Assembly: GCF_964036635.1 (NCBI RefSeq)
Contig: NZ_OZ038524.1
Span: 2,361,001 to 2,425,000, forward strand
Reading direction: 5' to 3'
DNA from: Tenacibaculum dicentrarchi
GTDB lineage: Bacteria > Bacteroidota > Bacteroidia > Flavobacteriales > Flavobacteriaceae
Length of the DNA: 64,000 nt
Shown here one piece after another: positions 44,184 through 52,966 of the stretch (positions within the stretch are counted from its first letter, which is position 1; each line of letters starts with the position of its first letter). The position numbers were made by a program, and so were the translations under genes. The notes beneath the pieces are model-generated. The model did no database searches. It was not told the DNA's origin and saw nothing but the letters and a program-made list of their open reading frames with translations.

Positions 44184-45632
44184 ATGAAAACAAATTTTAA
44201 ACAAATAATGTTCTCCGTAGCAATTTCGGCATCAGTACTTAGTTGTACTTCTGTAGATTTTGGAGACACGAATATAGATCCAAATGCTTCTACTAAAGCT
44301 TCTGCACCTGGTTTATTAACAACGGCAATGGTTGCTATTGCAGATTCTAATACAAATACTGATGAAGACAGACCTAGTGGAGTTTTAGTTAACTCAACAG
44401 CGATGTTATATTCTCAATATATTTCTAATGGACAGTACCCTCAAGAAAGTAGATATGAAACTTTAAACTGGAGTTATGGTGATATATACACACGTCCTTT
44501 AAACTCATTAAATGAGGTAATCAAAACAACTAAAGGTTCTGGTGTTTTAAATGAAAGTAATATTATCGCTGTAGCTACTTTAGTAAGAGCATATTTTTTA
44601 CATGGAGCTACAGATAGATGGGGTGATATTCCTTATTCTGAAGCTTTATTAGGTGTTGAAAACAAAACACCTAAATTAGATAGTCAAGAAGATGTATATA
44701 AAGGATTATTTAATGAAATTGATGGAGCTTTAGCTTCAATCAATATGGCAAACGCTGGACCTAAAGGAGATATTATCTTTAACGGAGATATGAACCGATG
44801 GAAAAAATTTGGTAATACTTTAAAAGTAGTAATGGCATTACGTTTATCTAAGAGAAATACAGATTTAGGTGGCTTAGCTAAAACTAAATTTAACGAAGCT
44901 ATTGGTGGTGCAATTAGTTCTTCATCAGAAAATATTTTTTATCAATATTTAAAAGATGATTCAAATGACAATCCTTTTCAAGATCAATTTGGAGATGAAG
45001 GAAGAGTTGATTGGATTATGTCTGATGTATTAGTAAACTATATGATTGGTTCAGGATCTACATCTGCACCTCAAGATCCTCGTTTAGCTAAATATGCTGA
45101 ACCTGTAGGTACTCATTTTATTGGAGCTCCTTATGGAGAAGCCAATACAGCTGATGCTGATTTCTCACAAATGAGTACATCAATTACAACTGTAAAAGAC
45201 TATCAAGCAATGATGTTTACTGCAGCTCAAATCAATTTCTCTAAAGCTGAAGCTGTAGAACTTGGATGGATGTCTGGTAATGCTAAAAATTATTTTGAAG
45301 CAGGAATCAAAGAATCTATGACACAATGGGGTGTTAGTTCTGCTGATGCTGATGCATTTGTAGCAAGTGTTACCTATGCAGGTGTTCAGTCTATTGCTGA
45401 GCAAAAATGGGTTGCATTATATATGCAAGGATATGAATCATGGGCAGAATGGAGAAGAATTGGTGGACCAGCTACTATTGTTAAGCCAGCAACTCAATTA
45501 CAAGGAACGGATATTCCTCAAAGACAAGCGTATGCTACTAGTGTTGCAAATAACAATACAGATAACCATACCGCTACAGTTGCCTCTCAAGGACCTGATA
45601 ACTTAGACACTAAATTATGGTGGGCTAAATAA
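44184..45632 (+). CDS. SusD/RagB-family surface lipoprotein
   Basis: The substrate-binding lid for the SusC protein 15 bases upstream. 482 residues with lipobox VLSC (Cys21). Helical SusD-like fold: 'RPLNSLNEVIKTTKGSG', 'ATLVRAYFLHGATDRWGDIPYSEAL' and the TPR-like end 'QKWVALYMQGYESWAEWRRIGGP'. It matches the SusD-like group often placed next to SusC proteins in marine flavobacteria. A terminator follows, so the pair forms an isolated transcription unit. Confidence 0.95.
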   Translation: MKTNFKQIMFSVAISASVLSCTSVDFGDTNIDPNASTKASAPGLLTTAMVAIADSNTNTDEDRPSGVLVNSTAMLYSQYISNGQYPQESRYETLNWSYGDIYTRPLNSLNEVIKTTKGSGVLNESNIIAVATLVRAYFLHGATDRWGDIPYSEALLGVENKTPKLDSQEDVYKGLFNEIDGALASINMANAGPKGDIIFNGDMNRWKKFGNTLKVVMALRLSKRNTDLGGLAKTKFNEAIGGAISSSSENIFYQYLKDDSNDNPFQDQFGDEGRVDWIMSDVLVNYMIGSGSTSAPQDPRLAKYAEPVGTHFIGAPYGEANTADADFSQMSTSITTVKDYQAMMFTAAQINFSKAEAVELGWMSGNAKNYFEAGIKESMTQWGVSSADADAFVASVTYAGVQSIAEQKWVALYMQGYESWAEWRRIGGPATIVKPATQLQGTDIPQRQAYATSVANNNTDNHTATVASQGPDNLDTKLWWAK

Positions 45633-45668
45633 TATAATTATTTGAATTAGTATATTTTATTTATTACT

Positions 45669-45700
45669 AAAGGCTGTCTTTAAAAAGACAGCCTTTTTTT
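45669..45700 (+). terminator. Terminator of SusC/SusD unit
   Basis: AAAGGCTGTCTTT / AAAGACAGCCTTT followed by a T run, 36 bases after the stop. Confidence 0.85.
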
Positions 45701-45750
45701 ATTTACTGAATTTAAGTTTTCAAATACCTACTACAAAACATATCTTTACA

Positions 45751-45758
45751 TATCTTTG
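45751..45758 (+). promoter_or_regulatory. -7 element of diphosphomevalonate decarboxylase gene
   Basis: TATCTTTG, 18 bases before the TTG start, so the mRNA leader would be about 10-13 bases. The same hexamer TATCTTT also occurs 10 bases upstream. Confidence 0.6.
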
Positions 45759-45776
45759 TTGTAAACAGTAACAAAA

Positions 45777-46871
45777 TTGAATACAGCAGATTTTATTTCA
45801 AAAAAAGTAACAGAAACAATTCAAAAAGCCACTTACACTTGGCAAACACCTAGTAATATTGCTTTGGTAAAATATTGGGGAAAAAGCAAACTGCAAATCC
45901 CTAAAAATGCTTCTATAAGCTTTACACTGAATAATTGCCATACAATAACAAGCATTCAATTTGAAAAAATAGCAGAAACATCAAAAAGTAATAAAGCAAT
46001 TTTTGAATTATTTTTTGAAGGAAAAAAGAAAGATGACTTTAAACCTAAAATTGCTAAATTCTTTGAAAGAATTGAACAATACTGCCCGTACATCTTAGAC
46101 TATAAAATGATTATTTCTTCTGAAAACTCCTTTCCTCATAGTAGTGGAATTGCATCATCAGCAAGTGGAATGTCGGCAATTACCATGTGTTTATTAAATT
46201 TAGAAAAAGATTTGAATCCTAGTTTAACTGCCGATTTTATCCATAAAAAAGCCTCTTTTTTAGCTCGTTTAGGTTCTGGAAGCGCTAGCAGAAGTATCCA
46301 AGGAAAATTAGTCGTTTGGGGAAAACATCCTCAAATTGAAGGAAGTTCTGATTTATTTGCCGTTAAATTTCCGTATAAAATACATCCGATTTTTGAAAAT
46401 TATTGTGATACGATTTTATTAGTCGATAAAGGTGAAAAACAAGTTTCTTCCACAGTCGGACACAATTTAATGCACAAGCACCCGTACGCCGAACAGCGTT
46501 TTATTCAAGCAAATGAAAACCTGTCAAAATTGTCTGAAATTCTTCAAAATGGAAAAATAGACGAATTTATTACTTTGGTAGAAAGCGAGGCATTAACCCT
46601 GCATGCAATGATGCTTACTAGCAATCCGTATTTTATATTGATGAAACCAAATACACTAGAAGTTATCAATAAAATTTGGGAATATAGAGCCGAAAATAAT
46701 AGCAATATTTGTTTTACTTTAGATGCTGGTGCAAATGTTCATGTATTGTATCCTGAAAATGAAAAAACAGAAATAGAATTATTTATTAAAAATAATTTAG
46801 CCGATTATTGTCAAAAAAATCAGTATATTAAAGATTATGTAGGTTTTGGAGCGAAAGAGCTAGAATCTTAA
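45777..46871 (+). CDS. mvaD: Diphosphomevalonate decarboxylase
   Basis: Converts mevalonate diphosphate to isopentenyl diphosphate. The 364 residues show the enzyme's signatures: TWQTPSNIALVKYWGK near residue 22, the ATP loop SFPHSSGIASSASGMSAI, ARLGSGSASRSIQGKLVVW and the catalytic Asp region in TLDAGANVHVLYP. The start is the TTG at 45777: no ATG fits the conserved N-terminus. The leader after the -7 is short. It lies about 8 kb from HMG-CoA reductase and upstream of mevalonate kinase. Confidence 0.95.
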   Translation: MNTADFISKKVTETIQKATYTWQTPSNIALVKYWGKSKLQIPKNASISFTLNNCHTITSIQFEKIAETSKSNKAIFELFFEGKKKDDFKPKIAKFFERIEQYCPYILDYKMIISSENSFPHSSGIASSASGMSAITMCLLNLEKDLNPSLTADFIHKKASFLARLGSGSASRSIQGKLVVWGKHPQIEGSSDLFAVKFPYKIHPIFENYCDTILLVDKGEKQVSSTVGHNLMHKHPYAEQRFIQANENLSKLSEILQNGKIDEFITLVESEALTLHAMMLTSNPYFILMKPNTLEVINKIWEYRAENNSNICFTLDAGANVHVLYPENEKTEIELFIKNNLADYCQKNQYIKDYVGFGAKELES

Positions 46872-46899
46872 ATAAAAAATTATAAAAAGACCAAATTAT

Positions 46900-46976
46900 C
46901 GTCAAACTTAATTTATTTCAGCATCGCATAAGCTTGGCAAATTAACATGAGAAACTGAAATAAATTCAGTTTGACG
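46900..46976. repeat. Dispersed inverted-repeat element, copy 3
   Basis: Left arm 46900-46925 (CGTCAAACTTAATTTATTTC + AGCATC) and right arm 46951-46976 (GAAACTGAAATAAATTCAG + TTTGACG), same right arm as copy 2 with a 25-base centre. Located between mvaD and the MORN-like gene. Confidence 0.75.
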
Positions 46977-47037
46977 GATTCGATTTTTTGCTTTTTGCTA
47001 TATTTTTTTTAGATGAATTAATTTATATTATCAAAAC

Positions 47038-47361
47038 ATGAAAACCTCAACAGTAATAATCTTGTTATTTTTGAGCTTATTAAGCACTACTGTTACCGCT
47101 CAAAAAATAACTTGGCTCGATAAAAACAAACAAAAGACCATTAAAAAAAATCATGAATATTACAGTGTTCAAGAATTTAAAGGTACGCTAAAAACATTTT
47201 ATAAAACAGGTGAACTTTTAGAGCAAGGAAAATATAACAATAATCAAAAACAAGGTGTTTGGAAAACCTTTTACAAAAATGGCAAAATAAAAACCAAAGG
47301 AAAATACCGAAACAACAAAAAAATAGGAGTTTGGAAAACTTTTTACAAAAATGTGTACTAG
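47038..47361 (+). CDS. Exported MORN-like repeat protein
   Basis: A 107-residue protein with a signal peptide (about 1-22, TVTAQ) and repeats of the form GxWKTFYKNGKIKxKGKYxNNKK, the MORN_2 repeat of the YwqK antitoxin-like family. There are about three repeats, the last cut short after FYKNVY. Such repeats bind proteins or lipids. Its stop codon is within a palindrome that overlaps the promoter of the next gene. It is smaller than many relatives; no toxin partner is visible. Confidence 0.75.
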   Translation: MKTSTVIILLFLSLLSTTVTAQKITWLDKNKQKTIKKNHEYYSVQEFKGTLKTFYKTGELLEQGKYNNNQKQGVWKTFYKNGKIKTKGKYRNNKKIGVWKTFYKNVY

Positions 47362-47392
47362 TTTGTATACTAGTACTTTTATCGTACTTTTG
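47355..47392 (+). promoter_or_regulatory. Promoter of mevalonate kinase operon with overlapping palindrome
   Basis: TTTG at 47362-47365 and TACTTTTG at 47385-47392 with a 19-base spacer form a full consensus Bacteroidota promoter, 19 bases before the ATG. A palindrome GTACTAG-TTTGTATA-CTAGTAC (47355-47376) covers the -33 element, so a bound regulator could block it. It also overlaps the MORN-gene stop (47359-47361). Confidence 0.7.
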
Positions 47393-47411
47393 CTAAGTTA
47401 TTAAATCAGTT

Positions 47412-48338
47412 ATGAAAGGACCTTTATTTTACGCAAAAATATTATTATTCGGAGAGTATGGAATTATAAAAGACTCTAAAGGCTTGGCAATTCCATTCAA
47501 CTCATACAAAGGTGTTTTAAAATCAGCAAGCACATTAACTGGTGAAGCTAAAAAATCGAACACAAATTTAAATAAGTTTTATAACTATTTGCAAAATTTA
47601 AATTCAGAAATAGTTTCTTTTGATTTAGTTTCATTTAAAAATGATATTGATAAAGGGATGTATTTTGATTCATCAATACCTCAAGGATATGGTGTTGGAA
47701 GCTCAGGAGCATTAGTTGCTTCAATATATGATAAATATGCTGATAACAAAATTACTGTTTTAGAAAACCTAACACGTGATAAACTGTTAGTTTTAAAGCA
47801 AACTTTCTCATTAATGGAATCTTTTTTCCATGGAAAAAGCTCTGGATTAGACCCTTTAAACTCTTATTTAAGCTTACCTATTTTAATCAATTCAACAGAA
47901 AATATTGAACCAGCAGGTATTCCTTCTCAAAAACAAGGAAAAGGTGCTGTATTTTTATTAGATTCTGAACAAGCAGGTGAAACTGAACCAATGGTAAACA
48001 TCTTTATGAATAAGATGAAAAACGAAGGTTTTAGAAAAATGTTAAGTGAAGAGTTTTCATTACATACCGATGCTTGTATTGATGATTTTTTACAAGGAAA
48101 CGTAAAATCGTTATTTGGTAACGTAAAAAAATTATCAAAAGTTGTTTTAACAAATTTCAAACCTATGATTCCTTCTGCTTTTCATAAAGTTTGGGAAAAA
48201 GGTATTCAAACTAATGATTACTACTTAAAACTTTGTGGTTCTGGGGGTGGTGGGTACATTTTAGGATTTACTGAAGATTACGAAAAAGCAAAAACAAGCT
48301 TAAAAAATTATAAATTAGAATTAGTGTATCGATTTTAA
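47412..48338 (+). CDS. mvk: Mevalonate kinase (GHMP family)
   Basis: Phosphorylates mevalonate, the step after HMG-CoA reductase. 308 residues with GHMP signatures: the N-terminal FYAKILLFGEYGIIKDSKGLA, the ATP loop PQGYGVGSSGALVAS and the C-terminal LCGSGGGGYILGF. GKSSGLDPLNSYL holds the catalytic Asp region. The next gene (UbiA-like) starts 11 bases later. The assignment to mevalonate, rather than phosphomevalonate, is from similarity to flavobacterial mevalonate kinases as I recall them, and is less certain than the family. Confidence 0.85.
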   Translation: MKGPLFYAKILLFGEYGIIKDSKGLAIPFNSYKGVLKSASTLTGEAKKSNTNLNKFYNYLQNLNSEIVSFDLVSFKNDIDKGMYFDSSIPQGYGVGSSGALVASIYDKYADNKITVLENLTRDKLLVLKQTFSLMESFFHGKSSGLDPLNSYLSLPILINSTENIEPAGIPSQKQGKGAVFLLDSEQAGETEPMVNIFMNKMKNEGFRKMLSEEFSLHTDACIDDFLQGNVKSLFGNVKKLSKVVLTNFKPMIPSAFHKVWEKGIQTNDYYLKLCGSGGGGYILGFTEDYEKAKTSLKNYKLELVYRF

Positions 48339-48349
48339 GTAATGCTAAT

Positions 48350-49267
48350 ATGAGCACTTTTAATGTAAATACATTTTTAAAAAAATTATTCAGCCTATTA
48401 TCAGTTGTTAGAGGCTACAATATTTTAGTATTAATAGCAGCCCAATATTTGGCTGCTATTTTTATTTTTTCTGATCAAAAATCAGTAAAACCAGTACTTT
48501 TCGATTGGCATTTATTATATTTAGTTATTGCCACAATATGTGTGGTTGCATCAGGCTATATTATCAATAATTTTTATGATAAAGATGCTGATAAAATAAA
48601 TCGTCCTATAAAATCGGGCTTAGATTCTTATGTAAAGCAAGAAACTAAATTATTACTATACTTTTCATTAAATTTTATAGGCTTTTGCTTCGGAGGGTTG
48701 GTATCTTGGAGAGCAGCGTTATTTTTTGCTGTTTATATCTTCGGAATTTGGTTTTATTCTCATAAACTAAAAAAACACCCATTTATAGGCTTAATAAGCG
48801 TTACCATTTTAACAATAGTTCCTTTTTTTGTCATTTTTGTACATTATAAAAATTTTTCTAAAGTAATTTTTGTACATGCTATTTTTCTATTTCTAATTAT
48901 ATTGATTAGAGAATTGATTAAAAACTTAGAAAATATAAAAGGTGCTTTCATTAATAATTACAATACATTTCCTGTTAAGTATGGCGAAAAAAACACTAAA
49001 AAATTAATCATTTTATTAATGATTTTAACATTAGTTCCAATAGGGATTTTATTTAATTATCCAGCAATTGAATACATGAAATATTACTTTTATTTAGCTG
49101 CTATTGTTTTAGTTTTTACTGGTTTTTATACTTGGAAAGCTACAAAAACAAATCAATATAGAATTTTACATAACACCTTAAAAATATTGCTATTAATAGG
49201 TGTTTTTAGTTTACTTTTTATAGATAAATCTTTAATTTTAGATAAAGTAGTTATTGCTTTAGATTAA
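48350..49267 (+). CDS. UbiA-family prenyltransferase (annotated in relatives as GGGP geranylgeranyltransferase)
   Basis: A 305-residue membrane prenyltransferase with about eight or nine helices. The first Asp-rich motif is NNFYDKDADKINRPIKSG (residues about 75-92); a second Asp-rich region is weaker (LENIKGAFINNYNTFPVKYG). Such enzymes move prenyl chains from isoprenyl diphosphates to aromatic or glycerol-phosphate acceptors. Flavobacterial copies are often called archaeal-type digeranylgeranylglyceryl phosphate synthases, but the acceptor is not proved. It is in one operon with mevalonate kinase, matching a supply-and-use logic. Confidence 0.85.
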   Translation: MSTFNVNTFLKKLFSLLSVVRGYNILVLIAAQYLAAIFIFSDQKSVKPVLFDWHLLYLVIATICVVASGYIINNFYDKDADKINRPIKSGLDSYVKQETKLLLYFSLNFIGFCFGGLVSWRAALFFAVYIFGIWFYSHKLKKHPFIGLISVTILTIVPFFVIFVHYKNFSKVIFVHAIFLFLIILIRELIKNLENIKGAFINNYNTFPVKYGEKNTKKLIILLMILTLVPIGILFNYPAIEYMKYYFYLAAIVLVFTGFYTWKATKTNQYRILHNTLKILLLIGVFSLLFIDKSLILDKVVIALD

Positions 49268-49283
49268 AATTACTGTACCTTTG
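49254..49283 (+). promoter_or_regulatory. Promoter of pseudouridine synthase gene
   Basis: TTG (49254-49256) and TACCTTTG (49276-49283), 19 bases apart, 22 bases before ATG 49306; the -33 element is inside the end of the UbiA gene. Confidence 0.7.
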
Positions 49284-49305
49284 CACTCTTTTTTAAAACA
49301 CAATT

Positions 49306-50241
49306 ATGAATTCAAAAAACTCGTCGAGAGGACGACAGGCTGACAAGAACAGCAATCCTCGTGAAAAAAAATCTTTTAGAACAGATAAATCTAATAATTC
49401 TGACCGACCTGCTAGAAAGTCATCAGAAAAACCAAGATTTGCAACTAGTGCTTCTGATAATAAAAAACAAATTAAAAGAGATTTTAAAAAATCTCAACCT
49501 AATAAAACAGCCCAAGTAAGTAATGATGAAACGGCTGGAATTCGTTTAAATAAATACATTTCTAATTCAGGAATTTGTTCTCGTAGAGAAGCTGATACTT
49601 ACATAGAACACGGAAGTGTTTTTGTAAACGGTAAATTAATGACACAAATGGGCTACAAGGTACAACCTACCGATGAAGTTCGTTTTGATGGCTCTTTAAT
49701 TTCTATCGAAAAAAAGCGTTACATTTTATTAAATAAGCCTAAAAACTATATTACTACCATGGAAGATGAACGTGGGCGTAAAACAGTTATGGAGCTTATT
49801 GCTAATGCTACCAAAGAACGTATTTATCCTGTTGGAAGACTAGATAGAAATACTACTGGTTTATTATTATTTACAAACGATGGTGAATTAGCTAAAAAAT
49901 TAACACATCCAAAACATAACGTACGTAAATTATATCATGCTTCTTTAGATAAAAAATTATCTATATCTGATTTAGATAAATTACGTGGAGATGTTATTAT
50001 TGAAGGTAAAAAAGTTTTTATTGATGCCGTTTCTTATGTAGAAGGTGAAAGAAAAACAGAAGTTGGTATTGAAATACACTCTGGAAGAAACAGAATTGTA
50101 CGTAAAATATTTGAACACTTCGGATACACTGTTACAAAGCTAGACCGTGTTGTTTTTGCTGGAATGACAAAACGTAATTTACCTCGTGGTAGATGGCGTG
50201 AGTTAACTGAACAAGAAGTAAACACTTTAAAAATGTTATAA
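49306..50241 (+). CDS. 23S rRNA pseudouridine synthase (RluB/RsuA type)
   Basis: Isomerises a uridine in rRNA. The 311-residue protein has a long basic, Ser/Asn/Lys-rich N-terminal tail (1-78), an S4 RNA-binding domain (about 80-140, RLNKYISNSGICSRREADTYI) and the catalytic domain with Asp in GRLDRNTTGLLLFTNDGELA and the final RVVFAGMTKRNLPRGRWREL. The S4/catalytic parts fit RluB; the extra tail resembles those of other Bacteroidota. The exact rRNA site cannot be told from sequence. Single gene closed by a terminator. Confidence 0.93.
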   Translation: MNSKNSSRGRQADKNSNPREKKSFRTDKSNNSDRPARKSSEKPRFATSASDNKKQIKRDFKKSQPNKTAQVSNDETAGIRLNKYISNSGICSRREADTYIEHGSVFVNGKLMTQMGYKVQPTDEVRFDGSLISIEKKRYILLNKPKNYITTMEDERGRKTVMELIANATKERIYPVGRLDRNTTGLLLFTNDGELAKKLTHPKHNVRKLYHASLDKKLSISDLDKLRGDVIIEGKKVFIDAVSYVEGERKTEVGIEIHSGRNRIVRKIFEHFGYTVTKLDRVVFAGMTKRNLPRGRWRELTEQEVNTLKML

Positions 50242-50255
50242 AAAACGTTTATAAT

Positions 50256-50287
50256 AAAAATCCCGAGTTTAAGCTCGGGATTTTTTT
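50256..50287 (+). terminator. Terminator between convergent genes
   Basis: AAAAATCCCGAG / CTCGGGATTTTT, a 12-bp perfect stem with T run. Because it is symmetric, it can serve the HMA gene on the minus strand too. Confidence 0.88.
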
Positions 50288-50302
50288 ATGACCTATATTT
50301 TA

Positions 50303-50665
50303 CTACTTCTTATGGTCTTCTTGTATTTCTTCACTTCTATATTTACAACAAGGATGTAAGTCTTCATAAGCTGTTATTGGTGCTTTTACTGCTTTGGTAT
50401 CATGACCAACATTTGCTACATTTTGTTGAATTGTTTTAACATCGGTTTTACGCTCATCAACAATTAATTTTAACTCATGTGTATTTACATTCCAATTAGC
50501 ATATTTAACGCCTTTACAATTTAAAGCCGCTTTTTCAATACGATTTTTACACATTCCACAAACGCCATCAACATTTAAAGAAATCTTGGCATTTTTGTTC
50601 TTTTTTTGTGCCGATACAGACACACTCATTAATAAAACTACTAGTACTACTGCTATTTTTTTCAT
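50303..50665 (-). CDS. Exported heavy-metal-associated (HMA) protein
   Basis: A 120-residue protein with a signal peptide (about 1-19, VSAQ), an HMA domain carrying the metal pair Cys36-x-x-Cys39 (GVCGMC) and a C-terminal HPCCKY (Cys106, Cys107) that adds a second possible metal site. HMA domains pass copper(I), zinc or similar soft metals. It is last of three minus-strand genes, 1 base after the TonB receptor, so it is co-translated with it. The set likely moves copper across the outer membrane and periplasm. Confidence 0.9.
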   Translation of the reverse strand: MKKIAVVLVVLLMSVSVSAQKKNKNAKISLNVDGVCGMCKNRIEKAALNCKGVKYANWNVNTHELKLIVDERKTDVKTIQQNVANVGHDTKAVKAPITAYEDLHPCCKYRSEEIQEDHKK

Positions 50666-50666
50666 C

Positions 50667-52898
50667 TTAATCTATTTTAAATCTTAAACCTGTATAATAA
50701 TTACTTCCAAATATTGGGGCGTATATAATTGTTGTATCAAAATTTGAACCAAACGGATTACTACTTCCCTGTATCGGATTTTTTTGTTTGTAGTTTGTTA
50801 TATTTTCTGCACCTGCATAAATTTCAAACTTCTTAGAAAACACTTTTGTTATTTGTGCATTTAATAAATTATAACTCTTAGAATAGGCTGTTAATTGCTG
50901 TGTATTTGGTAATCGTTGCTCCCCTACCCAATTATAAGTTACATCAAATTTCCAATGAGCATTATTTTCTTTTTTCTCTGTTTCGTATGATACATTTGTA
51001 AAAAATCGATGATTAGCTTGTAAAGCTTTATTTAAATTTCCTGATTTAAAATCAGTATTTACATCATAGTATTTATACGAAAAACGAGTATTAAAATAAG
51101 GAATTATATTTTGATTTACTTCTAACTGAAAACTATTAGCAACGCTTTTTCCGTTTAAATTATAAAATGCTATTTCCTGCGGATTTTCCCAATCAACAAC
51201 TACTTGATTCGTAAAATCTGTTCGATAAAAATCAAAAGTAACATCTCCTTTTTTACCAAATAATTTATATCCTTGTAAAAAAGATACACCATAATTCCAC
51301 GCAACTTCAGGATTTAACCCATAAATATCACCTCCTTCATTGTCAATATTTAAACCTCTAGAGGATGCAAAAAACTGTTGATTTTCAGCAAAAATATTTG
51401 CACTTCTTTTTCCTTTTCCTACGGATGCTCTAAAAACTCCTTTTTCCCAAGCCGTATACCTGATGTGTAAACGTGGTGTTAAAAAAGTTCCTAATAAATT
51501 ATGAGTATCAACTCTTAAACCAGCGGTAACGCTTAAATTTTCTGAATTATCATAAGCATATTCAAAAAAAGCACCTAAAGAATTTTCTTTTCTATCAAAA
51601 TTTTGAGCATCAGAAACCTTTACAAACTCATTATAAGTATCGTATGTAAAACTAAGTCCTGTTTTAAATTTATTTCTTGTATCGCCAATAATAGAATTAA
51701 AAGTAACACTAGAAAATAAACTTTCATGTTCAATATTATAATCTCTTAATCCGAAATAAGAATCTTGTTTATGATGACTATAAGCTGTTTGAATTCCCAT
51801 ACTTTGAAAAGGTAAATCAGGAAAAACATACCCTAATTTAGCAGAAGCATCAAAACGTTTTGTATTGATTTCACTTCCCCAAATAGTGGTAGAACCTTTA
51901 TCAAAATCAGGATTAAAAGCTAGTTGACCTAGTTGTTTATTATCATCTAAATATCTAAAATTAATAAAACTAATCCATCCTTTTTTAGCATTAATATATT
52001 CCCAACGATTCATAACATTAATCTGTTTGGCTAACGGATTATCTAAAAAACCATCTTTATTATTATCAAATTTTTGATTTCTAGAATTTCCATGGATATA
52101 AATTCCTGTTTGCCATTTATCACTTATTTTCTGATTAAAATGCGTATTAAACTCAACCCTACCTCCTGCCGAAGCATAAGCATTTGCAAAAAACCGATGA
52201 TTTGTAAACGGTTTTACCAATTCTGCATTTATTTGCCCTGAAATACTTTCATATCCATTAACAACACTTCCCGCTCCTTTAGTAATTTGAATACTTTCTA
52301 CCCAAGTTCCTGGTGTAAATGAAAGTCCGAATGCTTGAGATGCTCCTCGGATAGAAGGAATATTTTCTTGAGTTATTAACAAATATGGACTTGTTAAGCC
52401 CAACATTTGAATTTGCTTTGTACCTGTTAAAGCATCAGAATAATTAACATCAATTGACGGATTTGTTTCAAAACTTTCAGCTAAATTACAACATGCCGAT
52501 TTTAAAAGTTCTGCACTATTAATGGTTACTAAATTTTGAGATGCTAAATACGATTTTTGAGTCGCACTTTTTTTAGATTTAACAACAACCTCATTTAAAG
52601 CATTACTTTCTTTTAAAAAATGATGAATTGGTTTTAAGCTATTTATAGTAATTGTATCGGTTTTAAAACCAACAAAACTAATCACTAGCTTTTTATATTC
52701 GGTTTTATAAGGTATTGTAAACCATCCTTTTTCATTGGTTGTTACACCTACATTTGTATCTAACCAATGAACACTAGCACCGTAAACACCTAAATTATTT
52801 TTTTGATTATTTTTATCCATAATCATACCTTTAAACTCACCTTGAGAAAAGGCAACAGAAGAAATCAGTATTAAAATACCGAGTATATATATTTTCAT
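50667..52898 (-). CDS. TonB-dependent receptor, likely for copper or another soft metal
   Basis: A 743-residue outer-membrane receptor. Signal peptide 1-18; a carboxypeptidase-D-like N-terminal domain (about 20-92, FKGMIMDKNNQKNNLGVYGASVHW); plug (about 105-225) with LKSACCNLAESFETNPSIDVNY, where a Cys-Cys pair stands out; and a barrel ending TGLRFKID. The Cys pair and the HMA and HYC_CC_PP neighbours suggest a metal, probably copper, as cargo. Role by context only. A 19-bp perfect palindrome lies 31 bases upstream (52930-52948). Confidence 0.92.
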   Translation of the reverse strand: MKIYILGILILISSVAFSQGEFKGMIMDKNNQKNNLGVYGASVHWLDTNVGVTTNEKGWFTIPYKTEYKKLVISFVGFKTDTITINSLKPIHHFLKESNALNEVVVKSKKSATQKSYLASQNLVTINSAELLKSACCNLAESFETNPSIDVNYSDALTGTKQIQMLGLTSPYLLITQENIPSIRGASQAFGLSFTPGTWVESIQITKGAGSVVNGYESISGQINAELVKPFTNHRFFANAYASAGGRVEFNTHFNQKISDKWQTGIYIHGNSRNQKFDNNKDGFLDNPLAKQINVMNRWEYINAKKGWISFINFRYLDDNKQLGQLAFNPDFDKGSTTIWGSEINTKRFDASAKLGYVFPDLPFQSMGIQTAYSHHKQDSYFGLRDYNIEHESLFSSVTFNSIIGDTRNKFKTGLSFTYDTYNEFVKVSDAQNFDRKENSLGAFFEYAYDNSENLSVTAGLRVDTHNLLGTFLTPRLHIRYTAWEKGVFRASVGKGKRSANIFAENQQFFASSRGLNIDNEGGDIYGLNPEVAWNYGVSFLQGYKLFGKKGDVTFDFYRTDFTNQVVVDWENPQEIAFYNLNGKSVANSFQLEVNQNIIPYFNTRFSYKYYDVNTDFKSGNLNKALQANHRFFTNVSYETEKKENNAHWKFDVTYNWVGEQRLPNTQQLTAYSKSYNLLNAQITKVFSKKFEIYAGAENITNYKQKNPIQGSSNPFGSNFDTTIIYAPIFGSNYYTGLRFKID

Positions 52899-52929
52899 TA
52901 TATTATATTTAAATTCAACAATAATTTGT

Positions 52930-52948
52930 TACGTATTATTAATACGTA
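52930..52948. promoter_or_regulatory. 19-bp palindrome before TonB receptor
   Basis: TACGTATTA-T-TAATACGTA, two perfect 9-base arms around one base, in the 68-base gap between the HYC_CC_PP gene and the receptor. An operator is likelier than a terminator because no T run follows on either strand. Confidence 0.55.
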
Positions 52949-52966
52949 CCTAAAAAAATTGTAAAA

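Noticed and set aside
41004..45632. Polysaccharide utilisation locus
   Set aside because: Only SusC and SusD are present; no carbohydrate-active enzyme or regulator is next to them.
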